This document shows positions 1 to 6,082 of a DNA stretch of 8,592 nt, piece by piece. Position 1 is the first letter of the stretch; every line of letters begins with the position of its first letter. The translations under genes and the position numbers were made by a program. Source of the DNA: Sphingobacteriaceae bacterium (lineage in GTDB: Bacteria > Bacteroidota > Bacteroidia > B-17B0 > Aurantibacillaceae); contig JANYCL010000328.1 of assembly GCA_025360355.1 (NCBI GenBank), positions 1 to 8,592 of the forward strand, given 5' to 3'. Below the pieces are notes generated by a model. The model had not been told where the DNA came from, did not search any database, and saw only the letters and a program-made list of their open reading frames with translations.

Positions 1-204
1 TGCGATCGACCATTGTAAAACAGTTGTTCCGGCAGTTAAACCTGTAATTGTTGTTGCAGGATTATTTGGTGCAGTGATCGCACCGCTTCCTGAAATTTTT
101 GTCCATGTTCCTAAACCAACACCCGGTGCATTCGCTGCCATTGTAGGATTTGTTCCAACACAAACAGTTTGATTTGCTCCGGCATTTGAAATTGTTGGTG
201 GTGC
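1..204 (-). repeat. Repeat module A3 of the secreted protein, cut by the window edge
   Basis: The first 68 residues of a third type A module are visible, from APPTISNAG to LQWSIA. The first cysteine codon is at 162; its partner would fall just outside the window. Positions 137-175 are identical over 39 bp to 1142-1180 in A1, although the two lie about 1 kb apart. Confidence 0.7.
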
Positions 205-1305
205 AATTCCTGTTATCGTTACGTTTGCAGAAGAATTTGCGCAAGGCGGATTTGAAATTGTCCATTTAAAAACATTTGCGCCAACACCTAATCCTGTAAT
301 TGTTGTATTGTTTAATGTTGGAGTTGTAATTGTTCCGCTTCCTCCAACTAAAGTCCATAAACCAGTTCCGCTAACCGGATTATTTCCAGCCATTGTAGCA
401 GCAGCACTTGTACAAACATTTTGTGCAGGTCCGGCTGCTGCAACAGTAGGAGGAGCATTTGTTGTGATAGTCATGTTTGAAACAGAAGATGCACAAGGTG
501 GATTACTGATCGACCATGTTAGCACTGTAGTTCCAGCAGTTAAACCTGTAATTGTTGTTGCAGGATTATTGGGAGCAGTAATTGCACCACTACCGGAAAC
601 CTTCACCCATAAACCAACTCCTGTTCCAGCAGCATTAGCAGCCATTGTAGGATTTGTTCCTACACAAACAGTTTGATTTATTCCTGCATTTGCAACTGTA
701 GGCGGTGCAATTCCGGTTATGGTAACATTTGCAAAAGATGCAGCGCAAGGCGGATTTGAAATTGTCCATCTGAAAATATTTGCGCCGAGTCCTAATCCTG
801 TTATACTTGTGTTGTTCAATGTTGGTGTTGTGATTGTTCCGCTCCCGCCGATTAATGTCCACAAACCTGTTCCAATAAGAGGAACGTTTCCGGCCATTGT
901 TGCACCAGCAGTGATACACGCGTTTTGATTTGGTCCTGCAGCTGCAACAGTTGGTGGAGCATTGGTTGTAATTGTCATTTGAGAATTAGAAACACAAGTT
1001 CCACTTGTGAGTGCCCATTGCAAAACAGTTGTTCCTGCCACTAGACCTGTTATTGTTGTCGCGGGATTATTTGGTGCAGTAATTACACCGCTTCCAGAAA
1101 TTTTTGTCCATGTTCCTAAACCAACAGTTGCAGTATTCGCAGCCATTGTAGGATTTGTTCCAACACAAACAGTTTGATTTAGTCCGGCATTTGAAACCTG
1201 ACATTGTGCATGTGATAGGGAAGAAATTAAAAAAAAGAAAAAAGAAATTATGACAAGAAAAATCTTATTTGAAAAAGTAAAGCGTGTATAATGGGTTACT
1301 CTCAA
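1..1305 (-). CDS. Secreted repetitive PKD/Ig-like domain protein, N-terminal part (3' end outside window)
   Basis: One frame stays open on the minus strand from two stop codons at 1320-1315 to the window edge, giving at least 435 residues. There is no ATG or GTG at the front. TTG at 1305-1303 is the first credible start and places a good signal peptide: a basic n-region, a hydrophobic core FLVIISFFFFLISSL (residues 16-30), and SHA|QC with cleavage likely after A33. The mature part is five Ser/Thr/Gly/Asn-rich beta modules of about 84 residues, alternating in type A-B-A-B-A. They share motifs such as AGxNQTVC, SGSGxIT, TTITGL and SNPPC. This pattern is typical of PKD-like/Ig-like modules in Bacteroidota surface adhesins and type IX-secreted proteins. 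A C-terminal sorting domain would lie beyond the window, so secretion by T9SS is inference. The likely role is an extracellular or cell-surface structural or adhesive protein; the ligand is unknown. No promoter is obvious upstream. Confidence 0.85.
   Translation of the reverse strand, partial: MRVTHYTRFTFSNKIFLVIISFFFFLISSLSHAQCQVSNAGLNQTVCVGTNPTMAANTATVGLGTWTKISGSGVITAPNNPATTITGLVAGTTVLQWALTSGTCVSNSQMTITTNAPPTVAAAGPNQNACITAGATMAGNVPLIGTGLWTLIGGSGTITTPTLNNTSITGLGLGANIFRWTISNPPCAASFANVTITGIAPPTVANAGINQTVCVGTNPTMAANAAGTGVGLWVKVSGSGAITAPNNPATTITGLTAGTTVLTWSISNPPCASSVSNMTITTNAPPTVAAAGPAQNVCTSAAATMAGNNPVSGTGLWTLVGGSGTITTPTLNNTTITGLGVGANVFKWTISNPPCANSSANVTITGIAPPTISNAGANQTVCVGTNPTMAANAPGVGLGTWTKISGSGAITAPNNPATTITGLTAGTTVLQWSIA
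205..456 (-). repeat. Repeat module B2 of the secreted protein
   Basis: This is an 84-residue type B module running from APPTVAAAG to NVTITGI. It contains PAQNVC, ATMAGN, LWTLVGGSGTITTPTLNN, GLGVGANVFKW and SNPPC. Cysteine codons at 414 and 243 are 57 residues apart. It lies exactly 504 bp from B1, so the true repeating unit is the A+B dyad. Confidence 0.75.
457..708 (-). repeat. Repeat module A2 of the secreted protein
   Basis: This is an 84-residue type A module running from APPTVANAG to NMTITTN. It has INQTVCVGTNPTMAAN, WVKVSGSG, TAPNNPATTITGLTAGTTVL and SNPPC. Cysteine codons at 666 and 495 keep the 57-residue spacing. Positions 537-570 are identical over 34 bp to 33-66 in module A3. Confidence 0.75.
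709..960 (-). repeat. Repeat module B1 of the secreted protein
   Basis: This is an 84-residue module of type B. Hallmarks are PNQNAC, TMAGN, LWTLIGGSGTITTPTLNN, GLGLGANIFRW and SNPPC, ending in NVTITGI before the next APPT. The cysteine pair is again 57 residues apart (codons at 918 and 747). Residues 231-239 aside, it matches B2 almost throughout, and it shares a 27-bp exact tract with B2 at 743-769. Confidence 0.75.
961..1200 (-). repeat. Repeat module A1 of the secreted protein
   Basis: Residues 36-115 form the first PKD/Ig-like module, directly after the signal peptide. It is slightly short because it lacks the APPT lead-in. Type A hallmarks are QTVCVGTNPTMAAN, WTKISGSG and TAPNNPATTITGL. 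Two cysteines lie 57 residues apart (codons at 1167 and 996). It differs from later A modules at its end, reading LTSGTC in place of SNPPC. Confidence 0.75.
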
Positions 1306-1493
1306 AATTTTAGCTTATTAAATCTAAATGAATTTAGTAAGAAGACCATTTTTATTAGACCAAGATGCCGTTTTTTTAGACTAAAACGATCATATAGGTT
1401 TGAGACTGAGTCAATTGTAGAGTTGGATGAGTGAATAACGTGTATTTTTTGGCCTAAAAATTTGGTTTTTAGTGTGTTAGTGCTCCCGAATTT
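1306..1493. other. Non-coding gap upstream of the repetitive protein gene
   Basis: No credible gene is visible here. The stretch should carry the promoter of the minus-strand repeat protein, but I find no TAnnTTTG match on that strand. Two small inverted repeats are present: CTAAAT/ATTTAG at 1324-1337 with a 2-nt spacer, about 20 nt before the TTG start, and TTTTAG/CTAAAA at 1374-1386 with a 1-nt spacer. The first could be an operator, but in DNA this AT-rich such repeats arise by chance. Confidence 0.4.
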
Positions 1494-1528
1494 ACAAAAA
1501 AATCCCGAATTTTTTCAAATCCGGGATT
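1494..1528 (-). terminator. Rho-independent terminator of gap
   Basis: On the minus strand a 7-bp stem, AATCCCG (1528-1522) with CGGGATT (1507-1501), encloses a 14-nt loop. It runs directly into a T tract (A7 on the plus strand, 1496-1502). It begins about 28 nt after the gap stop codon and separates gap from the repeat protein gene, so these are separate transcription units. Confidence 0.8.
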
Positions 1529-1556
1529 AAAATTCAATGATTTTTTTAGAAAAAAA

Positions 1557-3017
1557 CTAGTAATAAATTGCGCGTCTAACTTCAGAAATATGTTTGCTGA
1601 AACGAATCACTTGACGTGTATAGCCGTATTCGTTATCGTACCAAACATAAAGAACGCAGCTTTTTTTATCAGGAGAAATAATTGTTGCCTGACTATCAAA
1701 TACAGCAGGACAAGAACTACCAACAATATCTGTAGAAACTAATTCGTTGCTGAATGCGTATTGAATTTGTTCTACTAATGCGCCTTGCAATGCGTATTTG
1801 CGGATGATCTCATTCACTTCATCTTTCGTAACGTCTTTGTTAAGGTTTAAATTTAAGATCGCTAAAGAAACATTCGGCGTTGGTACGCGAACAGAATTAG
1901 CAGTGAATTTCCCTGCTAAATGAGGTAATACTTTTTTCAAAGCACTCTCAGCACCTGTTTCAGTAATAACCATATTCAATGCAGCTGAACGTCCGCGGCG
2001 GGATTTTTTATGATAATTATCCAGTAAGTTTTGATCGTTTGTATATGAGTGAACAGTTTCAATATGTCCTTTTGCAATCCCCAATTCTTTATCAATTACA
2101 AATAAAATTGGCATGATCGCGTTTGTTGTACAAGAGGCTGCAGAAAATATTTGTTGTTTTTTTACGTCAACTGTTTCATGATTTACACCGTGTACAACAT
2201 TGGGAACATCACCTTTTGCGGGAGCAGTTAATAAAACTTTCGAAATTCCTTTCGCTTTTAAATGGCGGCTTAATTCTTTATCGTCTCTGAAAACACCCGT
2301 ATTATCGATCAATAATGCATCGTTAATTCCATATTTTGTATAATCAACATCTTCAGGATTTCTAGTATCGATCATATGAACGGTGTGTCCATTAATGATA
2401 AGAGCTTTATTGGCAAGATCTTCTATAACGGTCCCCGGGAAAGGGCCATGAACAGAATCCGTGCGCAACAGATCGGCGCGTTTTGTTATTTCCTCATCAC
2501 TATTTCCACGGGTAACGATTGCGCGTAAACGTAATTGTTCTCCTTTTCCTGCCTGCGATATTAATTCACGCGCAGCTAAACGACCAATGCGACCGAAACC
2601 AAATAACACAACATCCTTAGGTGTGATAGAACCTTTTTTGCCAATGAGATCCTTTAATTTATTATTTAGAAAATCGGTAGTGCTTTTAAACTTTTCTTTC
2701 TCCTGCATCCATTCATAGGCTAAACGTCCGATATCAATTCTTGAAGGACAAACATCCAGGTCATAAATTTCTTTTGCTAAAGCCACGGTATCTTTAACTG
2801 CAATTGTTTTCTTTACAATATCTTTTGCGTAAAAGTGCAGGTTTATTATTTCGCTTGCGCTTCTGTCAACCAATTGATTTCTGAATAATATTAATTCTAT
2901 TGATTTATCAAACCAAAGTTTACCAATTGCGCCAATTAGATCAATAGCTGCTTTCTCATCTTTGATCCATTCGTTAAGCTGCGATTCGTAAGCTGTGTTT
3001 TTTGCAAGTGTTTCCAT
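1557..3017 (-). CDS. gap: Glyceraldehyde-3-phosphate dehydrogenase, long form with N-terminal extension
   Basis: This 486-residue protein catalyses oxidative phosphorylation of glyceraldehyde 3-phosphate to 1,3-bisphosphoglycerate (glycolysis/gluconeogenesis, cytoplasm). Residues 1-130 are a mostly helical extension absent from the usual ~335-residue enzyme. Long forms of about 480 residues are, from memory, common in Bacteroidota. The Rossmann motif GFGRIGR is at 140-146. The catalytic cysteine is C296 in SAASCTTNA and the catalytic histidine is H323 in TVHSYTNDQ. FTANSVRVPTPNVS (371-384) and the C-terminal WYDNEYGYT (459-467) are also typical. At the end of the second beta strand, where NAD-specific enzymes read ND, this protein reads IVTRGNS (167-173), so the NAD-selecting aspartate seems absent; NADP or dual use is possible but is inference. 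The gene is monocistronic, with its own -7 element and terminator. Identity is very sure; cofactor is unsure. Confidence 0.96.
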   Translation of the reverse strand: METLAKNTAYESQLNEWIKDEKAAIDLIGAIGKLWFDKSIELILFRNQLVDRSASEIINLHFYAKDIVKKTIAVKDTVALAKEIYDLDVCPSRIDIGRLAYEWMQEKEKFKSTTDFLNNKLKDLIGKKGSITPKDVVLFGFGRIGRLAARELISQAGKGEQLRLRAIVTRGNSDEEITKRADLLRTDSVHGPFPGTVIEDLANKALIINGHTVHMIDTRNPEDVDYTKYGINDALLIDNTGVFRDDKELSRHLKAKGISKVLLTAPAKGDVPNVVHGVNHETVDVKKQQIFSAASCTTNAIMPILFVIDKELGIAKGHIETVHSYTNDQNLLDNYHKKSRRGRSAALNMVITETGAESALKKVLPHLAGKFTANSVRVPTPNVSLAILNLNLNKDVTKDEVNEIIRKYALQGALVEQIQYAFSNELVSTDIVGSSCPAVFDSQATIISPDKKSCVLYVWYDNEYGYTRQVIRFSKHISEVRRAIYY

Positions 3018-3036
3018 GTTTACTTATTTAGAGAAT

Positions 3037-3044
3037 CAAATTTA
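3037..3044 (-). promoter_or_regulatory. Putative -7 promoter element of gap
   Basis: On the minus strand this reads TAAATTTG, a full match to the Bacteroidota sigma-A -7 consensus TAnnTTTG. It lies 19 nt before the gap ATG, which would give a leader of about 13-15 nt. No convincing TTTG -33 element is visible in the A/T-rich stretch upstream. Confidence 0.55.
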
Positions 3045-3089
3045 AAAAAATGATATTATTTTTTTACTGTTGTTAATAATTTGAAAAAC

Positions 3090-3117
3090 AAAAAAGCCGC
3101 AGGGATTTTCCGGCGGC
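3090..3117 (-). terminator. Rho-independent terminator of ndk
   Basis: On the minus strand, GCCGC (3117-3113) pairs with GCGGC (3100-3096). Extra GG/CC pairs sit inside the loop, and a run of six T follows (A6 on the plus strand, 3090-3095). The stem begins 8 nt after the ndk stop codon. It is the most GC-rich short stretch in the region and insulates gap from ndk. Confidence 0.85.
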
Positions 3118-3125
3118 GTATTTTA

Positions 3126-3545
3126 TTAGAAGCGTTCTAATTTCGAAAAAAAGAAGTCGGCTTCAATATTTGCATTTTCATCACTATCAGAACCGTGTAC
3201 AGCATTTGCTGCAATTGATTTAGCAAATAATTTACGGATAGTTCCTTCTTCAGCTTTGCTAGGATCAGTTGCACCAATTAACTTACGGTAATCTGCCACA
3301 GCATTATCTTTTGTTAAAACAGCAGCAATAATTGGTCCGCTGCTCATGTAACTTACTAATTCTCCATAAAAAGGACGCTCCTTGTGAACAGCGTAAAACT
3401 GACCGGCTTGTTCAGGACTTAAACGTAAGTATTTCATAGCTACAATTCTGAAACCGCTTTGGTTTATCTTAGCTAAAATCGGACCGATATTGTTAGCTTC
3501 AACAGCATCGGGTTTGATCATGGTAAAAGTGATGTTTCTTGACAT
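3126..3545 (-). CDS. ndk: Nucleoside diphosphate kinase
   Basis: This 139-residue protein has the usual NDK length. It transfers the gamma-phosphate of ATP to nucleoside diphosphates through a phospho-histidine intermediate, balancing NTP and dNTP pools in the cytoplasm. Visible motifs are TMIKPDAV near the N-terminus (K11 for ATP binding), YAVHKERPFYGELVSYMSSGP (51-71), and the active-site signature NAVHGSDS (114-121) with the phosphorylated H117. The protein is complete and ends in SKLERF. The ATG at 3545 is supported by alignment of the N-terminus with the family and by a perfect -7 element upstream. It is transcribed alone, divergently from nrnA, and ends at a strong hairpin terminator. 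Confidence 0.97.
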   Translation of the reverse strand: MSRNITFTMIKPDAVEANNIGPILAKINQSGFRIVAMKYLRLSPEQAGQFYAVHKERPFYGELVSYMSSGPIIAAVLTKDNAVADYRKLIGATDPSKAEEGTIRKLFAKSIAANAVHGSDSDENANIEADFFFSKLERF

Positions 3546-3569
3546 TTTATATAGTGATTAATGAGGGCG

Positions 3570-3577
3570 CAAAGATA
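3570..3577 (-). promoter_or_regulatory. Putative -7 promoter element of ndk
   Basis: On the minus strand this reads TATCTTTG, a full match to the Bacteroidota -7 consensus TAnnTTTG. It lies 24 nt upstream of the ndk ATG, predicting a leader of roughly 18-20 nt. A weak TTTC (3597-3594) lies about 16 nt further upstream where a -33 element might be. Confidence 0.6.
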
Positions 3578-3657
3578 AGAATTTTTTAGTACTGAAATAA
3601 GATTTGCATATTTTTAACCTGTTTTTTAGCCTTTACAACTGAATAATTAAATAATCG

Positions 3658-3665
3658 TACCTTTA
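3658..3665 (+). promoter_or_regulatory. Putative -7 promoter element of the nrnA operon
   Basis: TACCTTTA matches TAnnTTTG at all positions but the last. It ends 19 nt before the nrnA ATG, the same geometry as the gap element, with a short leader of about 13 nt. The nearest -33-like sequence is TTTA at 3632-3635, which is weak. It shares the 139-bp divergent region with the ndk promoter. Confidence 0.4.
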
Positions 3666-3684
3666 TCGCTCTTAAAAATAATGA

Positions 3685-4692
3685 ATGAAAAAGCCCAATT
3701 TCTCTGCATTTAAAGCACTTATAAAAAAATCGAATAACATTGTTATTGTAACGCATTGGAGTCCGGATGGGGATGCGATGGGCTCAAGTTTGGGCCTCTA
3801 TAATTATTTATTGAAAATTAAGAAAAAAGCAACGGTTATTGTGCCTAATGAATATCCTGAATTTTTAAAATGGTTACCCGGCGATAATAAAGTTTTGAAT
3901 CACCAATTGGAACAGGAAAAAGTTGAGAAATTAGTTTTGAATGCAGATGCCATTTTTACTTTAGATTTTAATTCATACAAACGTATCGAGAAGCTGGGAG
4001 AAATTGTTGCTGCAAGTAAAGCTGTAAAAGTTTTAATTGATCATCATCAGCAACCCGATAAATTTGCAAAACTTGTTTTACACAATGTAAAAGCATGTAG
4101 CACCTGTGAATTAATTTATGATCTTATCATTGGGCTCGGACATAAAAAATTAATTGATAAAAAAATTGCAGCTTGTTTGTACACAGGACTAATGACAGAC
4201 ACAGGTTCTTTCCGTTTCCCATCTGTAACAGAAAAAACACATTTAATTATTGCTGATCTGGTAAAACACGGTGCTGTTCCAAATCAAATTCACGAGGCAG
4301 TGTACGATACTTACGCTTATAACAGATTAAAATTAATTGGTTACGCCATTTTACAAAAAATGATGGTGTTGCCCGGAAAAAATATTGCTTACATAAGTTT
4401 ATCTGAAGACGAATTAAAACAATTCAATTACCAAAAAGGAGATACAGAAGGATTAGTTAATTATCCATTAACCATGAAAGGAACTAAATTCGCCGCTTAC
4501 TTTGCAGAGATGGATGGAAAAGTAAAAATCTCTTTCAGAAGTAAAGGAAAATTTGATGTAAATCAATTTGCACGACAGCATTTTGGCGGCGGCGGACATA
4601 TTAACGCCGCAGGAGGAAAAAGCGATCTGAGTTTAAACGATACCATTGCTAAATTCTTAGAGATTGTGAGTCAACCCGATTTTATAGCGTAA
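3685..4692 (+). CDS. nrnA: DHH/DHHA1 phosphoesterase, NrnA-type oligoribonuclease/pAp phosphatase
   Basis: This 335-residue protein has the size of NrnA, which degrades 2-5-nt RNA fragments to mononucleotides and dephosphorylates pAp. It is probably cytoplasmic and Mn-dependent. DHH motif I is THWSPDGDAMGSS (23-35; metal ligands H24, D28, D30). Motif II is LDFNS with D94. Motif III is DHH at 119-121. Motif IV is TDTGSF with D172. The C-terminal DHHA1 substrate-binding domain carries the glycine loop GGGGHINAAGG at 301-311. All metal ligands are present, so it should be active. An ATG at 3681, 4 nt earlier, opens only a ten-codon peptide in another frame. The gene heads a tight operon; the next start codon follows after 1 nt. 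Other DHH/DHHA1 enzymes such as cyclic-di-AMP phosphodiesterases are related, but the short stand-alone architecture favours NrnA. Confidence 0.9.
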   Translation: MKKPNFSAFKALIKKSNNIVIVTHWSPDGDAMGSSLGLYNYLLKIKKKATVIVPNEYPEFLKWLPGDNKVLNHQLEQEKVEKLVLNADAIFTLDFNSYKRIEKLGEIVAASKAVKVLIDHHQQPDKFAKLVLHNVKACSTCELIYDLIIGLGHKKLIDKKIAACLYTGLMTDTGSFRFPSVTEKTHLIIADLVKHGAVPNQIHEAVYDTYAYNRLKLIGYAILQKMMVLPGKNIAYISLSEDELKQFNYQKGDTEGLVNYPLTMKGTKFAAYFAEMDGKVKISFRSKGKFDVNQFARQHFGGGGHINAAGGKSDLSLNDTIAKFLEIVSQPDFIA

Positions 4693-4693
4693 A

Positions 4694-5182
4694 ATGATAA
4701 ATGCGATTAAAAATTATTTGCTCAGGAAGGAAATTAAAAACTCTTCTAAAATTAAAAAACAATTTGTGGAGTGGGAGAGAATACAATCGGCAGCAATTTT
4801 AGTCGGCAGCGAGAAATATTCTATTGTGAAGGAATTTGTAAAACAAAGTGGCAAGAATTTTGACCTGATCGTTTTTAATGATGATAAGACCTCTAAAAAC
4901 AACGATTGTTATTTATCACTGAACAAAAAAGATTTTAATTTTTTTGATCTGCCGAAACCTGAGGTCGCGCAAAAAATCAAGAGTAAAACCTATGATATTT
5001 TAATTAATGCTGATTTTAAAAATGATTCTGTACTCGGCAGCATAACCGGATTAATTCCTGCTAAATGTAAATTAGGACCTGAAACCATTAAGTACAGCGA
5101 TTTTTTGGATATAAGGATACAGAGTCAGGAGCCTGAATTCTTAAAACAAGCACATAAATATTTAATGATGATTAAGAGTTAA
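4694..5182 (+). CDS. Uncharacterised protein, probable DUF6913 family
   Basis: This 162-residue, lysine-rich cytoplasmic-type protein has no signal peptide or membrane segment. A basic helical start (1-30, LLRKEIKNSSKIKKQ) is followed by alternating strand/helix segments: AAILVGS at 33-39, FDLIVFND at 56-63, and YDILINADFKN at 100-110. The end has AKCKLGP (123-129) and a helix near EPEFLKQAHKYL. From memory this resembles the Bacteroidota-restricted DUF6913 family, often found beside dapA; the family call is moderate and no function is known. No catalytic motif is evident. Its ATG comes 1 nt after the nrnA stop, implying translational coupling, and it ends 18 nt before dapA. Confidence 0.75.
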   Translation: MINAIKNYLLRKEIKNSSKIKKQFVEWERIQSAAILVGSEKYSIVKEFVKQSGKNFDLIVFNDDKTSKNNDCYLSLNKKDFNFFDLPKPEVAQKIKSKTYDILINADFKNDSVLGSITGLIPAKCKLGPETIKYSDFLDIRIQSQEPEFLKQAHKYLMMIKS

Positions 5183-5188
5183 AATTAT

Positions 5189-5196
5189 TACTTTTG
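5189..5196 (+). promoter_or_regulatory. Possible internal -7 element directly before dapA
   Basis: TACTTTTG is a full match to TAnnTTTG, in the only gap inside the operon longer than 5 nt. It ends 4 nt before the dapA ATG. If used, transcription would begin at or very near the start codon, giving a leaderless dapA mRNA. No -33 TTTG is seen, so a chance match is quite possible. Confidence 0.3.
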
Positions 5197-5200
5197 TTAT

Positions 5201-6082
5201 ATGGCAAATATTGATCTGACAGGTACGGGCGTTGCAATTGTTACTCCATTTAAAAAAGATGGTTCAATTGATTTTAATTCGCTAAAAAAATTGGTGAACC
5301 ATTTAGTGAATGGAAAAGTAGAATATCTTGTTGTTATGGGAACGACAGGCGAATCTGTTACTTTGAGTAAGGAAGAAAAACAAAAGGTGATGGATTGCGT
5401 AGTGAAAGAAAATAAAAAACGCATTCCTTTAATTTTAGGTGTTGGTGGAAACAATACTGATGAAGTCGCAAAACAAGTTGCAAAAGTGGATACAAAAGCA
5501 TTTTCTGCTATTTTATCTGTATCGCCATATTATAATAAACCATCACAAGAAGGAATTTATCAGCATTACAAAGTAATTTCAAAAGCAAGTAAATTACCCA
5601 TCATTTTATATAATGTTCCGGGCCGTACTGCTTCTAATATTGAATGGACAACAACAATACGATTAGCAAATGATTTTAAAAATATTGTTGCCATCAAGGA
5701 AGCTTCAGGCAGCATTGAGCAATGTATGCGCATTATTAATAACCGTCCGAAGAATTTTTTAGTTATTAGTGGTGATGATAATTTAACCTTACCAATAATT
5801 GCTGCGGGTGGAGATGGTGTTATTTCTGTTGTTGCAAATGCTTTTCCTAAAGATTTTTCTGATATGGTTCGTGCTGCGATCAATGATGAGATGGCAAAGG
5901 CACGCAAACTGCATTATAGGATCACAAACATAACTGATCAATTGTTTGCTGATGGAAATCCGGGAGGAATTAAACAAGCGTTAAGTGTTTTAAAAATTTG
6001 TGATACTTATGTGCGCTTACCATTAGTTGAGCCGAATGATAAAGTAAAACAAAAAATAAAAGATCTAATCAAAAAATATTAA
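5201..6082 (+). CDS. dapA: 4-hydroxy-tetrahydrodipicolinate synthase
   Basis: This 293-residue TIM-barrel aldolase has the usual DapA length. It condenses pyruvate with L-aspartate-4-semialdehyde, the first committed step to diaminopimelate and lysine. Family landmarks, in order: the MGTTGES loop (46-52, T48/T49), SPYYNKPSQEG (108-118, Y111), ILYNVPGRT (135-143, catalytic Y137 and carboxylate-binding R142), VAIKEASG with the Schiff-base K166, and ISGDDNLTLPIIAAGGDGVIS (189-209). All catalytic residues are present, separating it from N-acetylneuraminate lyase and other family members. The ATG is fixed by the conserved TGTGVAIVTPF start. The stop overlaps the next ATG by one base (TAATG), so the downstream phosphoribosyltransferase is probably translated by re-initiation. 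Confidence 0.96.
   Translation: MANIDLTGTGVAIVTPFKKDGSIDFNSLKKLVNHLVNGKVEYLVVMGTTGESVTLSKEEKQKVMDCVVKENKKRIPLILGVGGNNTDEVAKQVAKVDTKAFSAILSVSPYYNKPSQEGIYQHYKVISKASKLPIILYNVPGRTASNIEWTTTIRLANDFKNIVAIKEASGSIEQCMRIINNRPKNFLVISGDDNLTLPIIAAGGDGVISVVANAFPKDFSDMVRAAINDEMAKARKLHYRITNITDQLFADGNPGGIKQALSVLKICDTYVRLPLVEPNDKVKQKIKDLIKKY

Noticed and set aside
308..928. Plus-strand open frames at 308-676 and 719-928, and short minus-strand frames at 62-265 and 635-919, in the repeat region
   Set aside because: They are shadows of the in-frame 435-codon minus-strand repeat protein. That frame is uninterrupted, has a signal peptide and has conserved domain motifs; these have none.
1..1200. CRISPR array or non-coding satellite repeat
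   Set aside because: The repeat period is about 252/504 bp, always a multiple of three. Differences are largely synonymous and the frame encodes recognisable PKD/Ig-like modules.
1201..1305. Lipoprotein signal, because a cysteine follows the hydrophobic core
   Set aside because: The residues before the cysteine are SHAQ, which does not fit a lipobox. Signal peptidase I cleavage after SHA is a better match.
1484..1512. 10-bp direct repeat TCCCGAATTT at 1484 and 1503 as an attachment site or mobile-element scar
   Set aside because: It lies in and beside the gap terminator hairpin. No integrase, transposase or inverted ends occur nearby.
2461..2718. Plus-strand open frame antisense to gap
   Set aside because: It has no recognisable domain and lies wholly inside the conserved gap gene on the other strand.
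3681..3713. ATG at 3681 as a leader peptide or alternative nrnA start
   Set aside because: It encodes only ten codons (MNEKAQFLCI) in a different frame. It could be a tiny upstream ORF, but nothing supports a function.
5197..5977. Minus-strand open frames at 5197-5454, 5566-5907 and 5789-5977
   Set aside because: They are antisense to dapA, which has every catalytic residue. Their products show no motifs.
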